A stretch of DNA of 64,000 nucleotides from DASSCW01 sp036556695 (GCA_036556695.1 DATBIY010000047.1:1-64000); one strand, 5' to 3'. Positions 8,176 to 17,300 are shown, counted from the stretch's first letter. Program-made: numbers and translations. The notes: a model not told the origin generated them from the letters alone.

Positions 8176-9609
8176 TCAGCTGGCGGCCGACTCGCTGCGC
8201 GCCGAGGACCGTCCCTCGAGCCGCACCAGCCCGTGACGGCGGTCGAAGGCGATGCGATTGCCGCCAGCCGCGCGGGCGGAGGCCAGCGCCTCGTCGGCGG
8301 CGGCCAGCAGCTCCTCCATCGAGAGCTCCATGCCGGGGCGCATGAAGGCGACGCCGATCGACACTGACAGGACGATCTCGCCGGCGTCGGTCATGGCCGG
8401 CCGCCCGACCAGGGTGCGCCGCACCGCATCGGCGAAGATCGCGCCGCCGCGCTCGTCGGTATGGGGCAGCACGGCCAGGAACGAGTCGGCCCCCACACGG
8501 CCCAGCGCGTCGGCAGCGCGCATCCGGAGCCGCAGGCGCAGGGCCAGCTCACGCAGCACGGCGTCGCCGATGGCGAAGCCATGCCGGTGGTTGAGCTCGG
8601 CGAAGCCGTCCATGTCGGCCAGCACCACGGCCAGCGGATGGCTGTAGCGGCGGCTCTCGGCCACCTCGATGGTCAGCCGCTCGAGGACGGCGCGCCGGGT
8701 GGCGACGCCGGTCAGCGGGTCCTGTGCGGCAGTGCGCGCCAGCTCGGCACGCTGCAGCTCGATGGTGTGGCGTGCCTGCAGCAGCTCCTCGATGGTTCCG
8801 CGCAGCTCCCTGGCCAGGCGCAGTGCCTCGTCGTCCATGGCCGGCGCCGGGGCGGGGACCAGCGGGCGTGGCGGAGGCGTCACCAGCGCAGTTTCGACGA
8901 TCTCGCGCTCGTCGGGGTCCTCGTCGGCGCCGCGCGGCCACGCGAAGGCCGCCGCGGCGGCCATCATCGCGGCCAGCGGGGCGGCGGCGTCGAGCGCACC
9001 GGGGCGCATGGCGGTCATGGCCGCGAAGGCGCCGGCCAGCAGCCCGCCGGTGAGCATCGGTCCCGGGACGCTGCCCGCAGCGGCGGCCGCGGCCGCCATT
9101 GCGGTCATCCAGGGAGCGACATCCTCCGGGATCGGGGCGAACAGCGACGCTGCCAGCACAGCCTCGACGCCGATGACGATGATCACCATCGCCACGCGCC
9201 GGCCGATCGACGTCAGCGTCAGTGGCGGCACCAGCCGCGCAGTGAGCAGCAGCGCGCCACAGACCAGCATCGCCAGCGGCAGGCCGCCATCCGGGAAGCG
9301 CTCCGGCTGGGTCAGCGCGTGGAAGGAGCCGGAGGCCAGTCCGGCTGCCAGGCTGGCCACGGCGGTGCACTCGATGAGCGGCGCCACGCGGCCGGATACG
9401 AGGCCGTCGGCCAGCCGCAACGCGGCGGCCACGCCGAGCGCCAACGCCGCGCCCACGGTCAGCAGGACTGGCAGCCAGCCGGGGGCGCCGGGTGCCGCCA
9501 CGTCGAGCGGCGGGAAGAGGCGCAGCACGGCAACCGCTGCCGGCGCCAGCAGGGCAGCGGTCAGGGTCGCCGCGGCGCGAGCGATGCTCGCGGCGAGCGC
9601 GCGTTCCAC
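8176..9609 (-). CDS. Membrane protein with degenerate GGDEF domain
   Basis: A 477-residue protein. Residues 10-230 are about six hydrophobic segments (for example AVLRLFPPLDV, LPVLLTVGAALALGVAAALRL). A Pro-rich linker and a short coiled coil (residues 260-300) lead to a GGDEF domain at about 305-465. The Mg/GTP-binding VLADMDGFAELNHRHG segment is present, but the signature loop reads GADSF (about 373-377) instead of GGDEF. The upstream RxxD inhibitory site (RAAD) is intact at the normal five-residue spacing. This suggests a c-di-GMP receptor and not an active cyclase. It starts with GTG; TACTAT about 30 nt upstream is a possible -10. Confidence 0.82.
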   Translation of the reverse strand: MERALAASIARAAATLTAALLAPAAVAVLRLFPPLDVAAPGAPGWLPVLLTVGAALALGVAAALRLADGLVSGRVAPLIECTAVASLAAGLASGSFHALTQPERFPDGGLPLAMLVCGALLLTARLVPPLTLTSIGRRVAMVIIVIGVEAVLAASLFAPIPEDVAPWMTAMAAAAAAAGSVPGPMLTGGLLAGAFAAMTAMRPGALDAAAPLAAMMAAAAAFAWPRGADEDPDEREIVETALVTPPPRPLVPAPAPAMDDEALRLARELRGTIEELLQARHTIELQRAELARTAAQDPLTGVATRRAVLERLTIEVAESRRYSHPLAVVLADMDGFAELNHRHGFAIGDAVLRELALRLRLRMRAADALGRVGADSFLAVLPHTDERGGAIFADAVRRTLVGRPAMTDAGEIVLSVSIGVAFMRPGMELSMEELLAAADEALASARAAGGNRIAFDRRHGLVRLEGRSSARSESAAS

Positions 9610-9690
9610 GGCGCGAGGGTCGGTGCGGGCAGGGACGGCGGCAATAGTACGAAGGGCGCCGGCGGGCGCGGGTGCCTATGCTCTGGCCAC

Positions 9691-10065
9691 ATGCCACGCA
9701 CCGTGATGTCGCGCCGCGCGTTCCTGGAGGCGATCGACCGGCTGATCGCCGACGGCGAGCGCATCGTGGCCGAGCCGGACTGGAACCTGTTCCGCGCCTG
9801 GCTGCTGAACTCGGACGAGCTGCTCGAGCGGGTGTGGGGACGGATGGACCGATACCACCTCGCCTGGCTGAACGTGGGCCGCGACACGGCGCCACCGGGC
9901 TCGCTGCTGGACGAGCAGGGCACCGCCCGCTTCGTGGCGGAGGTGGCCAGCGCGAAGCTGGCGGTGCTGCGTACGATGAGGAGCGCGGTGGCGGCCCGCG
10001 GCTGGACACTGCTGAGCGACGACGACGACGAGGAGGACGGAGCGCACCATGACCTACCGGCCTGA
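9691..10065 (+). CDS. Hypothetical protein
   Basis: A 124-residue, mostly helical protein that I do not recognise. It has a Trp/Arg-rich central part (WNLFRAWLLNSDELLERVWGR) and an acidic tail DDDDEED. TATGCT lies 8 nt before the ATG, fitting a leaderless promoter. Its 3' end overlaps the start of the PIG-L deacetylase gene by 17 bp, so the two form an operon and are probably translationally coupled. Confidence 0.6.
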   Translation: MPRTVMSRRAFLEAIDRLIADGERIVAEPDWNLFRAWLLNSDELLERVWGRMDRYHLAWLNVGRDTAPPGSLLDEQGTARFVAEVASAKLAVLRTMRSAVAARGWTLLSDDDDEEDGAHHDLPA

Positions 10066-10780
10066 CGAGCGCCTCGGCGGCCTGGCGGCGGTCCTCGCCC
10101 ATCCGGACGACGAGAGCTTCGGCTGTGCCGGAGCGCTGGCCCTGGCGCACGACGCCGGGCGGGTCGTGCGACTGCTGGTGGCCACGCGCGGCGAGGCCGG
10201 GACAACGGACGGCATGCCGGACGACGACTTCGGGGCCCGGCGCGAGGACGAGCTGCGCTGCGCAGCCGGCAAGATCGGCTTCGACGAGGTGACCGTGCTT
10301 GACGGCCATCCGGACGGCGGCCTGGCCGACGTGCCGTTCTCGCAGCTGGTCGACGAGATCGCGCTGTGGCTGTCGGACCGGCGGCCGGACACGGTCATCA
10401 CCTTCGGCGCGCACGGCGTTACGGGGCATCCCGACCACGTGGTCGTGGGGTCGGCCACGCGCTGGGCCGTCGAGCGGCTGGCGGAGTCGGGGATCGCGCC
10501 GCACGCGGTGTACGTCATCGCCCCGGTGTTCGGGCCCGGCAACCGCCGCTACGACCTCTCGCCGGAGGAGGGAGCGGCGACCCACCGACTGGACATCACG
10601 ACCGTGGCCGAGCGGCGCATCGCGGCGCTGGAGTGCCACGCCAGCCAGCCGGACGCGCGCGAGGAGGCGCAGCTGCTGCGCACGGCGCTGACCGAGGGCG
10701 GGGTGGTGTACGAGGGCTACACCCGCGTCCGGCCGCCGGTCCCCACCCCGCACCCGACGTTCGACACCGCCCTGACGTAG
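10049..10780 (+). CDS. PIG-L/LmbE-family deacetylase
   Basis: A 243-residue zinc-dependent N-deacetylase of the LmbE/MshB superfamily. The metal motif AHPDDES is at residues 17-23, and the second metal/active-site motif TGHPDHVVVG is near 128-137. Family members deacetylate N-acetylglucosaminyl compounds (mycothiol or bacillithiol precursors, GPI anchors). The substrate cannot be read from the sequence, and no mycothiol genes are nearby. GAGGACGGAGCG upstream supplies a Shine-Dalgarno for the ATG at 10049. Confidence 0.85.
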   Translation: MTYRPDERLGGLAAVLAHPDDESFGCAGALALAHDAGRVVRLLVATRGEAGTTDGMPDDDFGARREDELRCAAGKIGFDEVTVLDGHPDGGLADVPFSQLVDEIALWLSDRRPDTVITFGAHGVTGHPDHVVVGSATRWAVERLAESGIAPHAVYVIAPVFGPGNRRYDLSPEEGAATHRLDITTVAERRIAALECHASQPDAREEAQLLRTALTEGGVVYEGYTRVRPPVPTPHPTFDTALT

Positions 10781-10894
10781 GGAGAATGGCGCCGCTCTCC
10801 ACGCTTGACGCGCGGGGTGGAAAGGAGGCTCCGGGGCCCTGGACGGGTGGCCCCCGGCGGCTCCCCCGCGAATCCTTGGTAAACTGGTCGGGAT

Positions 10895-11197
10895 ATGGCC
10901 ATCGAGCAGGACCTGGGCAGTAACCTCGGCAAGGTCGACGAGGTGATGACCGCGCTGTACGACATCCACGATCCGGAGATCGGGATGAGCATTGTCGACC
11001 TCGACCTGATCAAGCACGTCGAGATCGGCGCGGACGGTGCGCCCACCGAGATCAAGATGGTGCTGACCACCCCCTTCTGCCCGTGGGCCGGCGAGTTGAT
11101 CCAGACGGTCAAGCAGAAGGCCGAGGACGTCGTTGGGCCGCCGGTCAAGGTCACGCTGCTGGCCGACCGCTGGGAGCCACCGCCCGGCCTGTTCTAG
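10895..11197 (+). CDS. DUF59/MIP18-family metal-sulfur cluster assembly factor
   Basis: A 100-residue single-domain protein of the MIP18 (DUF59) family, related to SufT and PaaD, which help load iron-sulfur clusters. Recognisable parts are VMTALYDIHDPEIGMSIVDL (the D-P-E/D signature), the TTPFCPWAG loop with its conserved cysteine, and VKVTLLADRWEPPPGLF at the C-terminus. TAAACT is centred about 12 nt before the ATG and no Shine-Dalgarno is present, so the message may be leaderless. No suf genes are adjacent. Confidence 0.85.
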   Translation: MAIEQDLGSNLGKVDEVMTALYDIHDPEIGMSIVDLDLIKHVEIGADGAPTEIKMVLTTPFCPWAGELIQTVKQKAEDVVGPPVKVTLLADRWEPPPGLF

Positions 11198-11539
11198 GCC
11201 ATCCTCTGCGTGCCCGGGCGCGGCGTATGACTCCCCGGTAATGACATCGACCGATATCGCTCAAAACGTGCTGGCTCCATGACCCGGGGTCATGGACGAG
11301 ACGGCCTTTCGGCGAAATCGGTCATTCTTATGACAGGCCAGTACTACTTCGACCGAACGTAGCGCCGCGACCTCAATTTGCACGCGGTGACGCAACGGGG
11401 GAACGTGACGCCGATATCTCCCGAGAAGTTGCCGTGAGGCGCACCCTTGGGTGAGTCGAGGCCCGATTCCTGCGGAGCTACTTCCCGTCAGCGTCACCAC
11501 CTGCACATCTGCGCGGAGTGCACCGCTACCATCGGCGCG
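11198..11539. other. 342-bp intergenic region with two GTCAT palindromes
   Basis: No convincing gene. Two inverted repeats stand out: a perfect 9-bp-arm palindrome at 11277-11295 (CCATGACCC-G-GGGTCATGG) and GTCAT-TCTT-ATGAC at 11321-11334. A lone AATGACAT is at about 11240. They share the half-site GTCAT/ATGAC and could be operators for the cobalamin adenosyltransferase gene. No cobalamin riboswitch core was recognised. Confidence 0.35.
11527..11532 (+). promoter_or_regulatory. Leaderless -10 box for the cobalamin adenosyltransferase gene
   Basis: TACCAT with 7 nt to the GTG start at 11540. No Shine-Dalgarno lies at a usable distance. Confidence 0.4.
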
Positions 11540-12109
11540 GTGAAGATCTACACCCGCAAGGGCGACACCGGCACCACCGGCCTGCTGTTCGGCGGCGACC
11601 GGGTGAGCAAGGCCAGCCTGCGGACCGATGCCTACGGGTCAACCGACGAGGCGGTGTCCGCCCTTGGACTCGCCCGGGCGAGCGTCGGCGCGGCCACCGA
11701 TCGCACCGAGGCGCGGCTGGACGAGCTCATGCTGCGCCTGCAGCGCGAACTGTTCGTGGCCGGGGCGGAGCTGGCAACGCACGCCGATCGCCGGCGGAAG
11801 CTGGCCGCCGGCAGCACACTCGTCACCGACGAGATGGTCACGGCGCTGGAGCGCGAGATCGACGCGCTGGAGGCGGATCACCCCATGCCGGCCGAGTTCG
11901 TCCTGCCGGGCGAGACGATGACCGGCGCCGCGCTGGACTTGGCGCGCACCGCCGTGCGTCGCGCCGAGCGACGAGCCGTCGCGCTGGCCGAATCCGGGGA
12001 GCTGCCCGGCTCGCAGGTGGTGCCCTACCTGAACCGCCTGGCCGACCTGCTGTTCGTCATGGCCCGCGCCGCGGACGGTGGCTTCCGCCCCGTTCGAACC
12101 CACGAGTAG
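11540..12109 (+). CDS. Cob(I)alamin adenosyltransferase, PduO type
   Basis: A 189-residue ATP:corrinoid adenosyltransferase that makes adenosylcobalamin. The N-terminal KIYTRKGDTGTTGLLFGGDRV is the PduO-type ATP-binding signature. The C-terminal VVPYLNRLADLLFVMAR with preceding ARTAVRRAERR completes the five-helix bundle. GTG at 11540 is chosen because family members begin right at KIYTR; the frame is open further upstream but unlike the family. Adenosylcobalamin would serve a mutase such as methylmalonyl-CoA mutase, which is not in the window. Confidence 0.93.
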   Translation: MKIYTRKGDTGTTGLLFGGDRVSKASLRTDAYGSTDEAVSALGLARASVGAATDRTEARLDELMLRLQRELFVAGAELATHADRRRKLAAGSTLVTDEMVTALEREIDALEADHPMPAEFVLPGETMTGAALDLARTAVRRAERRAVALAESGELPGSQVVPYLNRLADLLFVMARAADGGFRPVRTHE

Positions 12110-12197
12110 AATCGCGGGCAATCCACCCTTTTCGCGTCCCGACCGCCGTACCGGAGGGGGGTCGCAGGTGCGGCGCGCTCACAAGGAGACCCTGACG

Positions 12198-13562
12198 ATG
12201 GCCTATGCCGTGACCAACCCCGCCACCGGCGAGACGGTCAGGACCTACGACACCATCTCGGATGCCGACCTCGAGGCCGCGATCGCGGCAGCCGACGAGG
12301 CACATCGCACCTGGTCGAAGTCCACGAGCGTCGCCGAGCGCGCAGACCTCATCCGGCGCGTGGCCGAGCTCCACCGCGAGCGCCGCCAGGAGCTGGGCGA
12401 GATCATCGTCCGCGAGATGGGCAAGCCCATCGGCCAGGCGCTGGGCGAGGTGGACTTCGCCGCCGACATCTACGAGTACTACGCCAACCACTCGCCAGAG
12501 TTCCTGAAGGACGAGCCGATCGATCTCCTCGCCGGCGAGGGCTCGGCGGTCATCCGCCGCTCGTCGCTGGGCGTGCTGCTGGGGATCATGCCCTGGAACT
12601 TCCCCTACTACCAGGTTGCGCGCTTCGCCGGCCCGAACCTGATCATCGGCAACACCATCCTGCTCAAGCACGCGGCGCAGTGCCCCGAGTCCGCGGCCGC
12701 CATGGAGCAGATGTTCCGCGACGCCGGCTTCCCGGCCGGAGCCTACGTGAACATCTACGCCACCCACGCGCAGCTGGAGCGGATCATCGGCGACCCGCGG
12801 GTGCAGGGCGTGTCGCTCACCGGCTCCGAACGAGCCGGCGCGGCGGTTGCCGAGATTGCCGGCCGCCACCTGAAGAAGGTCGTGCTGGAGCTGGGCGGCT
12901 CGGACCCCTTCATCCTGCTCTCGACCAACGACCTGGACGCCACGGTGCAGCAGGCGATCGATGCACGGCTCGACAACAGCGGCCAATCCTGTAACGCGGC
13001 CAAGCGCTTCATCGTGGCCGAGGAGCTGTACCAGCCCTTCCTGGAGAAGTTCACCGCCAAGCTGTCCGAGGTCGAGCCCGCAGATCCCACCTCCGAGGAC
13101 GCCGCGCTCGGTCCGCTGTCGTCGCTGAAGGCCGCCGAGATCCTGGACGAGCAGGTCAAGCGCGCCGTCGACCACGGCGCCAGGCTGGTCCACGGCGGCA
13201 CGCGGCGCGGCGCGTTCTTCCCGACGACCGTGCTCACCGACCTGACGCCCGATAACCCGGCCTCCAAGGAGGAGTTCTTCGGCCCGGTGGCGCAGGTCTA
13301 CCGCGCAAGGGACGAGGCCGATGCCGTCCGCATCGCCAACGACGTGCCCTACGGCCTGGGCTCGTACGTGTACACCACCGACCAGGAGCAGGCACTGCGC
13401 GTGGCCGACCAGATCGAGGCCGGAATGGTGTTCGTGAACGTCGTCCTCGCCGATGGCGCCGAGCTGCCATTCGGCGGCATCAAGCGCTCCGGCTCGGGTC
13501 GCGAGCTCGGCCGCTTCGGTGCCGACGAGTTCACCAACAAGAAGCTGATCCGCATCGGCTGA
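12198..13562 (+). CDS. gabD: Succinate-semialdehyde dehydrogenase (GabD-type aldehyde dehydrogenase)
   Basis: A 454-residue NAD(P)-dependent aldehyde dehydrogenase. MPWNFPYYQVARFAGPN (cofactor site), VLELGGSDP (general-base Glu) and DNSGQSCNAAKRF (nucleophile Cys) are in order. Length and motifs match the compact 455-residue SSADH subfamily. It would oxidise succinate semialdehyde from the GabT-like transaminase at 22677-24038 to succinate. AAGGAG 9 nt before the ATG at 12198 sets the start; TAGAAT at about 12107 is a plausible -10. Another semialdehyde as substrate cannot be excluded. Confidence 0.85.
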   Translation: MAYAVTNPATGETVRTYDTISDADLEAAIAAADEAHRTWSKSTSVAERADLIRRVAELHRERRQELGEIIVREMGKPIGQALGEVDFAADIYEYYANHSPEFLKDEPIDLLAGEGSAVIRRSSLGVLLGIMPWNFPYYQVARFAGPNLIIGNTILLKHAAQCPESAAAMEQMFRDAGFPAGAYVNIYATHAQLERIIGDPRVQGVSLTGSERAGAAVAEIAGRHLKKVVLELGGSDPFILLSTNDLDATVQQAIDARLDNSGQSCNAAKRFIVAEELYQPFLEKFTAKLSEVEPADPTSEDAALGPLSSLKAAEILDEQVKRAVDHGARLVHGGTRRGAFFPTTVLTDLTPDNPASKEEFFGPVAQVYRARDEADAVRIANDVPYGLGSYVYTTDQEQALRVADQIEAGMVFVNVVLADGAELPFGGIKRSGSGRELGRFGADEFTNKKLIRIG

Positions 13563-13584
13563 ATACGCGATAGCATCGGCGGTG

Positions 13585-14025
13585 ATGGAAGGGGCTGCCG
13601 CCGCACCGACACCCCAGCTTCCGCGCGGCCGCACGCCGCCGTTGCCCGACGAGGAGGCGCGCGCGCTCTTTGAGCGCGGCGTGGCGCTGTTCAACGGCGT
13701 CCGCTACTGGCACGCCCACGAGGCGTGGGAGACGCTGTGGCGCGCGGCGCCCGAGGACGAGCGCGACTTTTACCAGGGCCTGATCCAGGTCGCGGCCGGG
13801 CTGCTGCACCTCCAGCGGCGCAACCTGCGCGGCGCGCGCAACAAGTTGCGCGAGGGCGTGGACAAGCTGCGCCGCTACCAGCCCACGCACAGCGGAATCC
13901 TGACCACCGAGCTCGTGCGCAGGGCCGAGCGCATCCTGGAGGACCTGGATGCCGGGCACGTGCCCTACCTCATCCCACCGGTGATTCGCTACGTCGAGCT
14001 GGACCAGCCCGACTTCGACCGCTAG
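13585..14025 (+). CDS. DUF309 family protein
   Basis: A 146-residue helical protein of the DUF309 family, recognised by RYWHAHEAWETLWR (the HxxHExWE-type core) and DFYQGLIQVAAGLLHLQRRN, with a conserved His/Glu cluster. Its function is unknown. TAGCAT lies 8 nt before this ATG (5 nt before an adjacent in-frame GTG at 13582), again suggesting a leaderless message. It is followed after 4 bp by fumC. Confidence 0.85.
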   Translation: MEGAAAAPTPQLPRGRTPPLPDEEARALFERGVALFNGVRYWHAHEAWETLWRAAPEDERDFYQGLIQVAAGLLHLQRRNLRGARNKLREGVDKLRRYQPTHSGILTTELVRRAERILEDLDAGHVPYLIPPVIRYVELDQPDFDR

Positions 14026-14029
14026 CCAG

Positions 14030-15427
14030 ATGGGGGACGCACAGGACGAGGTTCGGGTCGAGCACGACTCCATGGGCGATGTTCGCGTGCCGGCCTGGGC
14101 GCGCTGGGGCGCCACCACGCAGCGGGCCGTCGAGAACTTCCCGATCTCCGGGCAGCGCCTGGAGCGCGCGCACCTCGCCGCACTGGGCGCCATAAAGGCC
14201 GCGGCCGCCCGAATAAACGGCGAGATGGGCATCCTGGATCCGGAGGTGGCCGATGCCATCGCCGGTGCGGCTGGCGAGGTGGCCGATGGGCGCTGGGACG
14301 ACCACTTTCCAATCGACGTGTTCCAGACCGGGTCGGGCACCAGCAGCAACATGAACGCCAACGAGGTCATCGCCTCGCTGGCCAGCGAGCGCCTGGGCCG
14401 GCCGGTCCATCCCAACGACCACGTCAACGCCAGCCAGTCGAGCAATGACGTCTTCCCGTCGAGCATCCACCTGGCAGCGACCGCGGCGGTGGTGGACGAC
14501 CTGCTGCCCGCGCTGGAGCACCTGGCGACGGCGCTCGAGGCGAAGCGCGACGAGTTCGCCGATGTCGTGAAATCGGGCCGCACGCACCTGATGGATGCCA
14601 CGCCGGTCACCCTGGGCCAGGAGTTCGGCGGCTACGCGGCGCAGGTCCGCGCCGGCGTCGAGCGCCTGAACGGCAGCCTGCCGCGGCTGGCCGAGCTGCC
14701 GCTGGGCGGGACGGCGGTCGGCACCGGCATCAACATGCCGCCCGGCTGGGCGGCACGCGTCATCGCCGACCTCGCGGCCGGCACCGGGCTGCCGCTGACC
14801 GAGGCGCGCGACCACTTCGAGGCGCAGGGCGCGCGCGACGGGCTGGTGGAGGCGTCCGGCCAGCTGCGCACCGTGGCGGTCAGCCTCTACAAGATCGCCA
14901 ACGACCTGCGCTGGATGGGCTCGGGGCCGCGGGCCGGCCTGCGCGAGATCAACCTGCCGGACCTGCAGCCCGGCTCATCGATCATGCCCGGCAAGGTGAA
15001 CCCGGTGATCCCCGAGGCGGTGTGCATGGTCTGCGCGCAGGTGATCGGCAACGACGCCGCCATCGCCTTCGGCGGCGCGGCCGGCAATTTCGAGCTGAAC
15101 GTCATGCTGCCGATGCTGGCGCGCAACATCCTGGAGTCGATCCGGCTGCTGGCCAGCGTCAGCCGCCTGTTGGCTGACCGATGCGTGGCCGGCATCACCG
15201 CCAACGCGGAGCGCGCCCGGGAGTACGCCGAGGGCTCGCCGTCCATCGTCACGCCGTTGAACCGCTACATCGGCTACGAGGAGGCCGCCAAGGTCGCGAA
15301 GCAGGCCCTGGCCGAGGGCAAGACCATCCGCCAGGTGGTGCTGGAGCGCGGTTATGTCGAGCAGGGCCAGCTGACCATGGAGCAGCTCGACGAGGCGCTG
15401 GACGTCAAGCGCATGACCGGGGCCTAA
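14030..15427 (+). CDS. fumC: Fumarate hydratase class II
   Basis: A 465-residue class II fumarase interconverting fumarate and L-malate in the TCA cycle. Evidence: FQTGSGTSSNMNANEV, HPNDHVNASQSSNDVFPS, KSGRTHLMDATP and the superfamily signature GSSIMPGKVNPV with its catalytic serine. The N-terminus VPAWARWGATTQRAVENF is typical of FumC (aspartase and argininosuccinate lyase differ). It starts at ATG 14030, 5 bp after the DUF309 stop. Fumarate also arises in this window from the pyrD and purA pathways. Confidence 0.95.
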   Translation: MGDAQDEVRVEHDSMGDVRVPAWARWGATTQRAVENFPISGQRLERAHLAALGAIKAAAARINGEMGILDPEVADAIAGAAGEVADGRWDDHFPIDVFQTGSGTSSNMNANEVIASLASERLGRPVHPNDHVNASQSSNDVFPSSIHLAATAAVVDDLLPALEHLATALEAKRDEFADVVKSGRTHLMDATPVTLGQEFGGYAAQVRAGVERLNGSLPRLAELPLGGTAVGTGINMPPGWAARVIADLAAGTGLPLTEARDHFEAQGARDGLVEASGQLRTVAVSLYKIANDLRWMGSGPRAGLREINLPDLQPGSSIMPGKVNPVIPEAVCMVCAQVIGNDAAIAFGGAAGNFELNVMLPMLARNILESIRLLASVSRLLADRCVAGITANAERAREYAEGSPSIVTPLNRYIGYEEAAKVAKQALAEGKTIRQVVLERGYVEQGQLTMEQLDEALDVKRMTGA

Positions 15428-15803
15428 GCCGGGAACCGACTTCGCTCCGCGGCGGGAGACGCCGGGCCGGCGCCGCGCCTCGAGAGCGTGGCGGACGCCC
15501 TGCTCTGTCCTGAGAGTCACGTCTCCGGAGAGAAGCGAAGCGCCGCGGCCGTCACCGACCGCGGCGCTCCAGGACCGGCTTGGCAGAAGTGCCACTACTT
15601 CAGCCCCGTTACTACTCGTAAACGGAAACGCCTGCCAATCCGGGTCTTCGGTTGTACATGCAGGCTACGGGCCGTTCCCGGCGGCGGGCAGGGGCAGATG
15701 TCCCGGTCGGGCCGGGAAGCCGCGCCAGCGTACAATCGGCCTCCGAGCCTTCACGCATGACCGATGCGGGCGCTCCGCGCCCGGCAGCCGAGGAGAGTTC
15801 CGC
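15428..15803. other. 376-bp intergenic region with hairpin and possible promoter
   Basis: No credible gene. It holds a 10-bp-arm hairpin at 15539-15568 (AGCGCCGCGG ... CCGCGGCGCT), possibly the fumC terminator although no T-run follows. TACAAT at 15731-15736 may be the -10 of the aldehyde dehydrogenase gene, giving a leader of about 60 nt. Both sequence strands were read for riboswitches; none is convincing. Confidence 0.4.
15539..15568 (+). terminator. Hairpin downstream of fumC
   Basis: Perfect 10-bp arms with a 10-nt loop, but no following T-tract. It lies about 110 bp after fumC, so a terminator role is only tentative. Confidence 0.3.
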
Positions 15804-17300
15804 GTGTCCACCTACCGCAACCTGATCGGCGACGAGTGGGTCGATGCCCGCTCCGGCGCCACCTTCACCAGCGTCAGCCCCGCCAACCACGACGAGGTGA
15901 TCGGCGAGTTCCCGGCCTCCGGCCCGGCGGACGTGCAGGCCGCCGTGGACGCCGCCAGGGCGGCGTTTCCCGCCTGGTCGCTGATGCCCGCCCCGAAGCG
16001 GGGCGAGATCCTGTTCAAGGTCGCGCGGCTGCTGGCCGAGCACAAAGAGGAGCTCAGCCGCCTCATGACGCGCGAGATGGGCAAGGTGCTCCCCGAGGCG
16101 CGCGGCGACGTGCAGGAGGCCATCGACGTGGCCTACTACATGGCCGGCGAGGGGCGGCGCCTCTTCGGCCAGACGGTGCCGTCGGAGATGCCCGACAAGT
16201 TCGCCATGGCCATCCGGCGGCCCATCGGCGTGGTCGGCATCATCACGCCATGGAACTTCCCGGTGGCCATCCCGGCGTGGAAGCTCTTCCCGGCGCTGAT
16301 CTGCGGCAACACGGCGGTCATCAAGCCGGCGTCCGACACCCCGGCCTGCCTGGTGCGCTTCGTCGAGCTGCTGCGCGAGGGTGGCATTCCGGCCGGCGTG
16401 GTCAACGTGGTCACCGGCAGCGGAACCGATGTCGGCAACGCCATCGTCGACCACCCGGACGTGCGGGTCATCAGCTTCACCGGCCACACCGAGACCGGCG
16501 TGGAGATCAGCCGTCGTGCGGCCGAGACGCTGAAGCGCGTCAGCCTGGAGCTGGGTGGCAAGAATCCCATCGTCATCTGGGAGGACGCCGACCTGGACCT
16601 GGCGCTGGACAGCGTGGTGTGGTCCGCCTTCGGCACCAGCGGCCAGCGCTGCACGGCGGCCAGCCGCGTCGTGGTCCATCGGTCGGTCCATGACCGCTTC
16701 GTGCAGATGCTGCGCGACCGTGTGGGCAAGCTGGTGCTGGGAGACGGGCTGCAGGACACCACCGACGTAGGACCCGTGATCAACGACCGGGCCGTGGAGC
16801 GCATCGCCGCCTATTCGGTCATCGGCCGCGAGGAGGCCGAGCTGGTGATCGGCGGCGAGCCGGCCCGCGACGGCGAGCTGGCCAAGGGGTCCTTCTTCCA
16901 GCCGACCATCTTTGCCGAGGTGCGACCCGATGCACGCATCGCCCAGGAGGAGATCTTCGGCCCGGTGACATCGGTCATTCCGGTGGACACCTGGGAGCAG
17001 ACGGTGGAGGTGGTGAACGGCGTGAAGTACGGGCTCTCGACCTCGCTCTTCACGCGGGACATCAACCTGGCGTTCCGCAGCATTCGCGACTTCGAGTCTG
17101 GGATCGGCTACGTGAACCACGGCACCATCGGCGCCGAGGCGCACCTGCCGTTCGGTGGCGTCAAGGCCACCGGCAACGGTCACCGCGAGGTTGGCCAGGC
17201 CGCGCTGGACTTCTTCAGCGAGTGGAAGAGCGTCTACATCGATTACTCCGGCAAGCTGCAGCGCGCACAGATCGACACGACCTTCGCCGACCAGGAGTAG
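15804..17300 (+). CDS. Aldehyde dehydrogenase, ketoglutarate-semialdehyde dehydrogenase-like
   Basis: A 498-residue aldehyde dehydrogenase. ITPWNFPVAIPAWKLFPAL (NAD site), SLELGGKNPIVI (general base) and FGTSGQRCTAASRVVVH (nucleophile Cys) are all present. The segment EEIFGPVTSVIPV and the overall length resemble the 2,5-dioxovalerate (alpha-ketoglutarate semialdehyde) dehydrogenase group, but the substrate is uncertain. The GTG start at 15804 has GAGGAGAG upstream, and the N-terminus STYRNLIGDEW is the usual one. It is followed after a short gap by the cyclase-type regulator. Confidence 0.82.
   Translation: MSTYRNLIGDEWVDARSGATFTSVSPANHDEVIGEFPASGPADVQAAVDAARAAFPAWSLMPAPKRGEILFKVARLLAEHKEELSRLMTREMGKVLPEARGDVQEAIDVAYYMAGEGRRLFGQTVPSEMPDKFAMAIRRPIGVVGIITPWNFPVAIPAWKLFPALICGNTAVIKPASDTPACLVRFVELLREGGIPAGVVNVVTGSGTDVGNAIVDHPDVRVISFTGHTETGVEISRRAAETLKRVSLELGGKNPIVIWEDADLDLALDSVVWSAFGTSGQRCTAASRVVVHRSVHDRFVQMLRDRVGKLVLGDGLQDTTDVGPVINDRAVERIAAYSVIGREEAELVIGGEPARDGELAKGSFFQPTIFAEVRPDARIAQEEIFGPVTSVIPVDTWEQTVEVVNGVKYGLSTSLFTRDINLAFRSIRDFESGIGYVNHGTIGAEAHLPFGGVKATGNGHREVGQAALDFFSEWKSVYIDYSGKLQRAQIDTTFADQE

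Noticed and set aside
11261..11506. 81-residue minus-strand frame in the intergenic region
   Set aside because: It has no family resemblance, no Shine-Dalgarno or -10 box, and would cover the palindromes.
12085..12110. GTTCGAACCC resembling a tRNA T-loop
   Set aside because: It is the coding end of the cobalamin adenosyltransferase gene, without acceptor or anticodon arms.
15480..15540. Reverse-strand sequence like the 3' half of a glycine riboswitch (CTCTCAGGACAGAG)
   Set aside because: The 5' half and core junction are missing and no gene follows on that strand.
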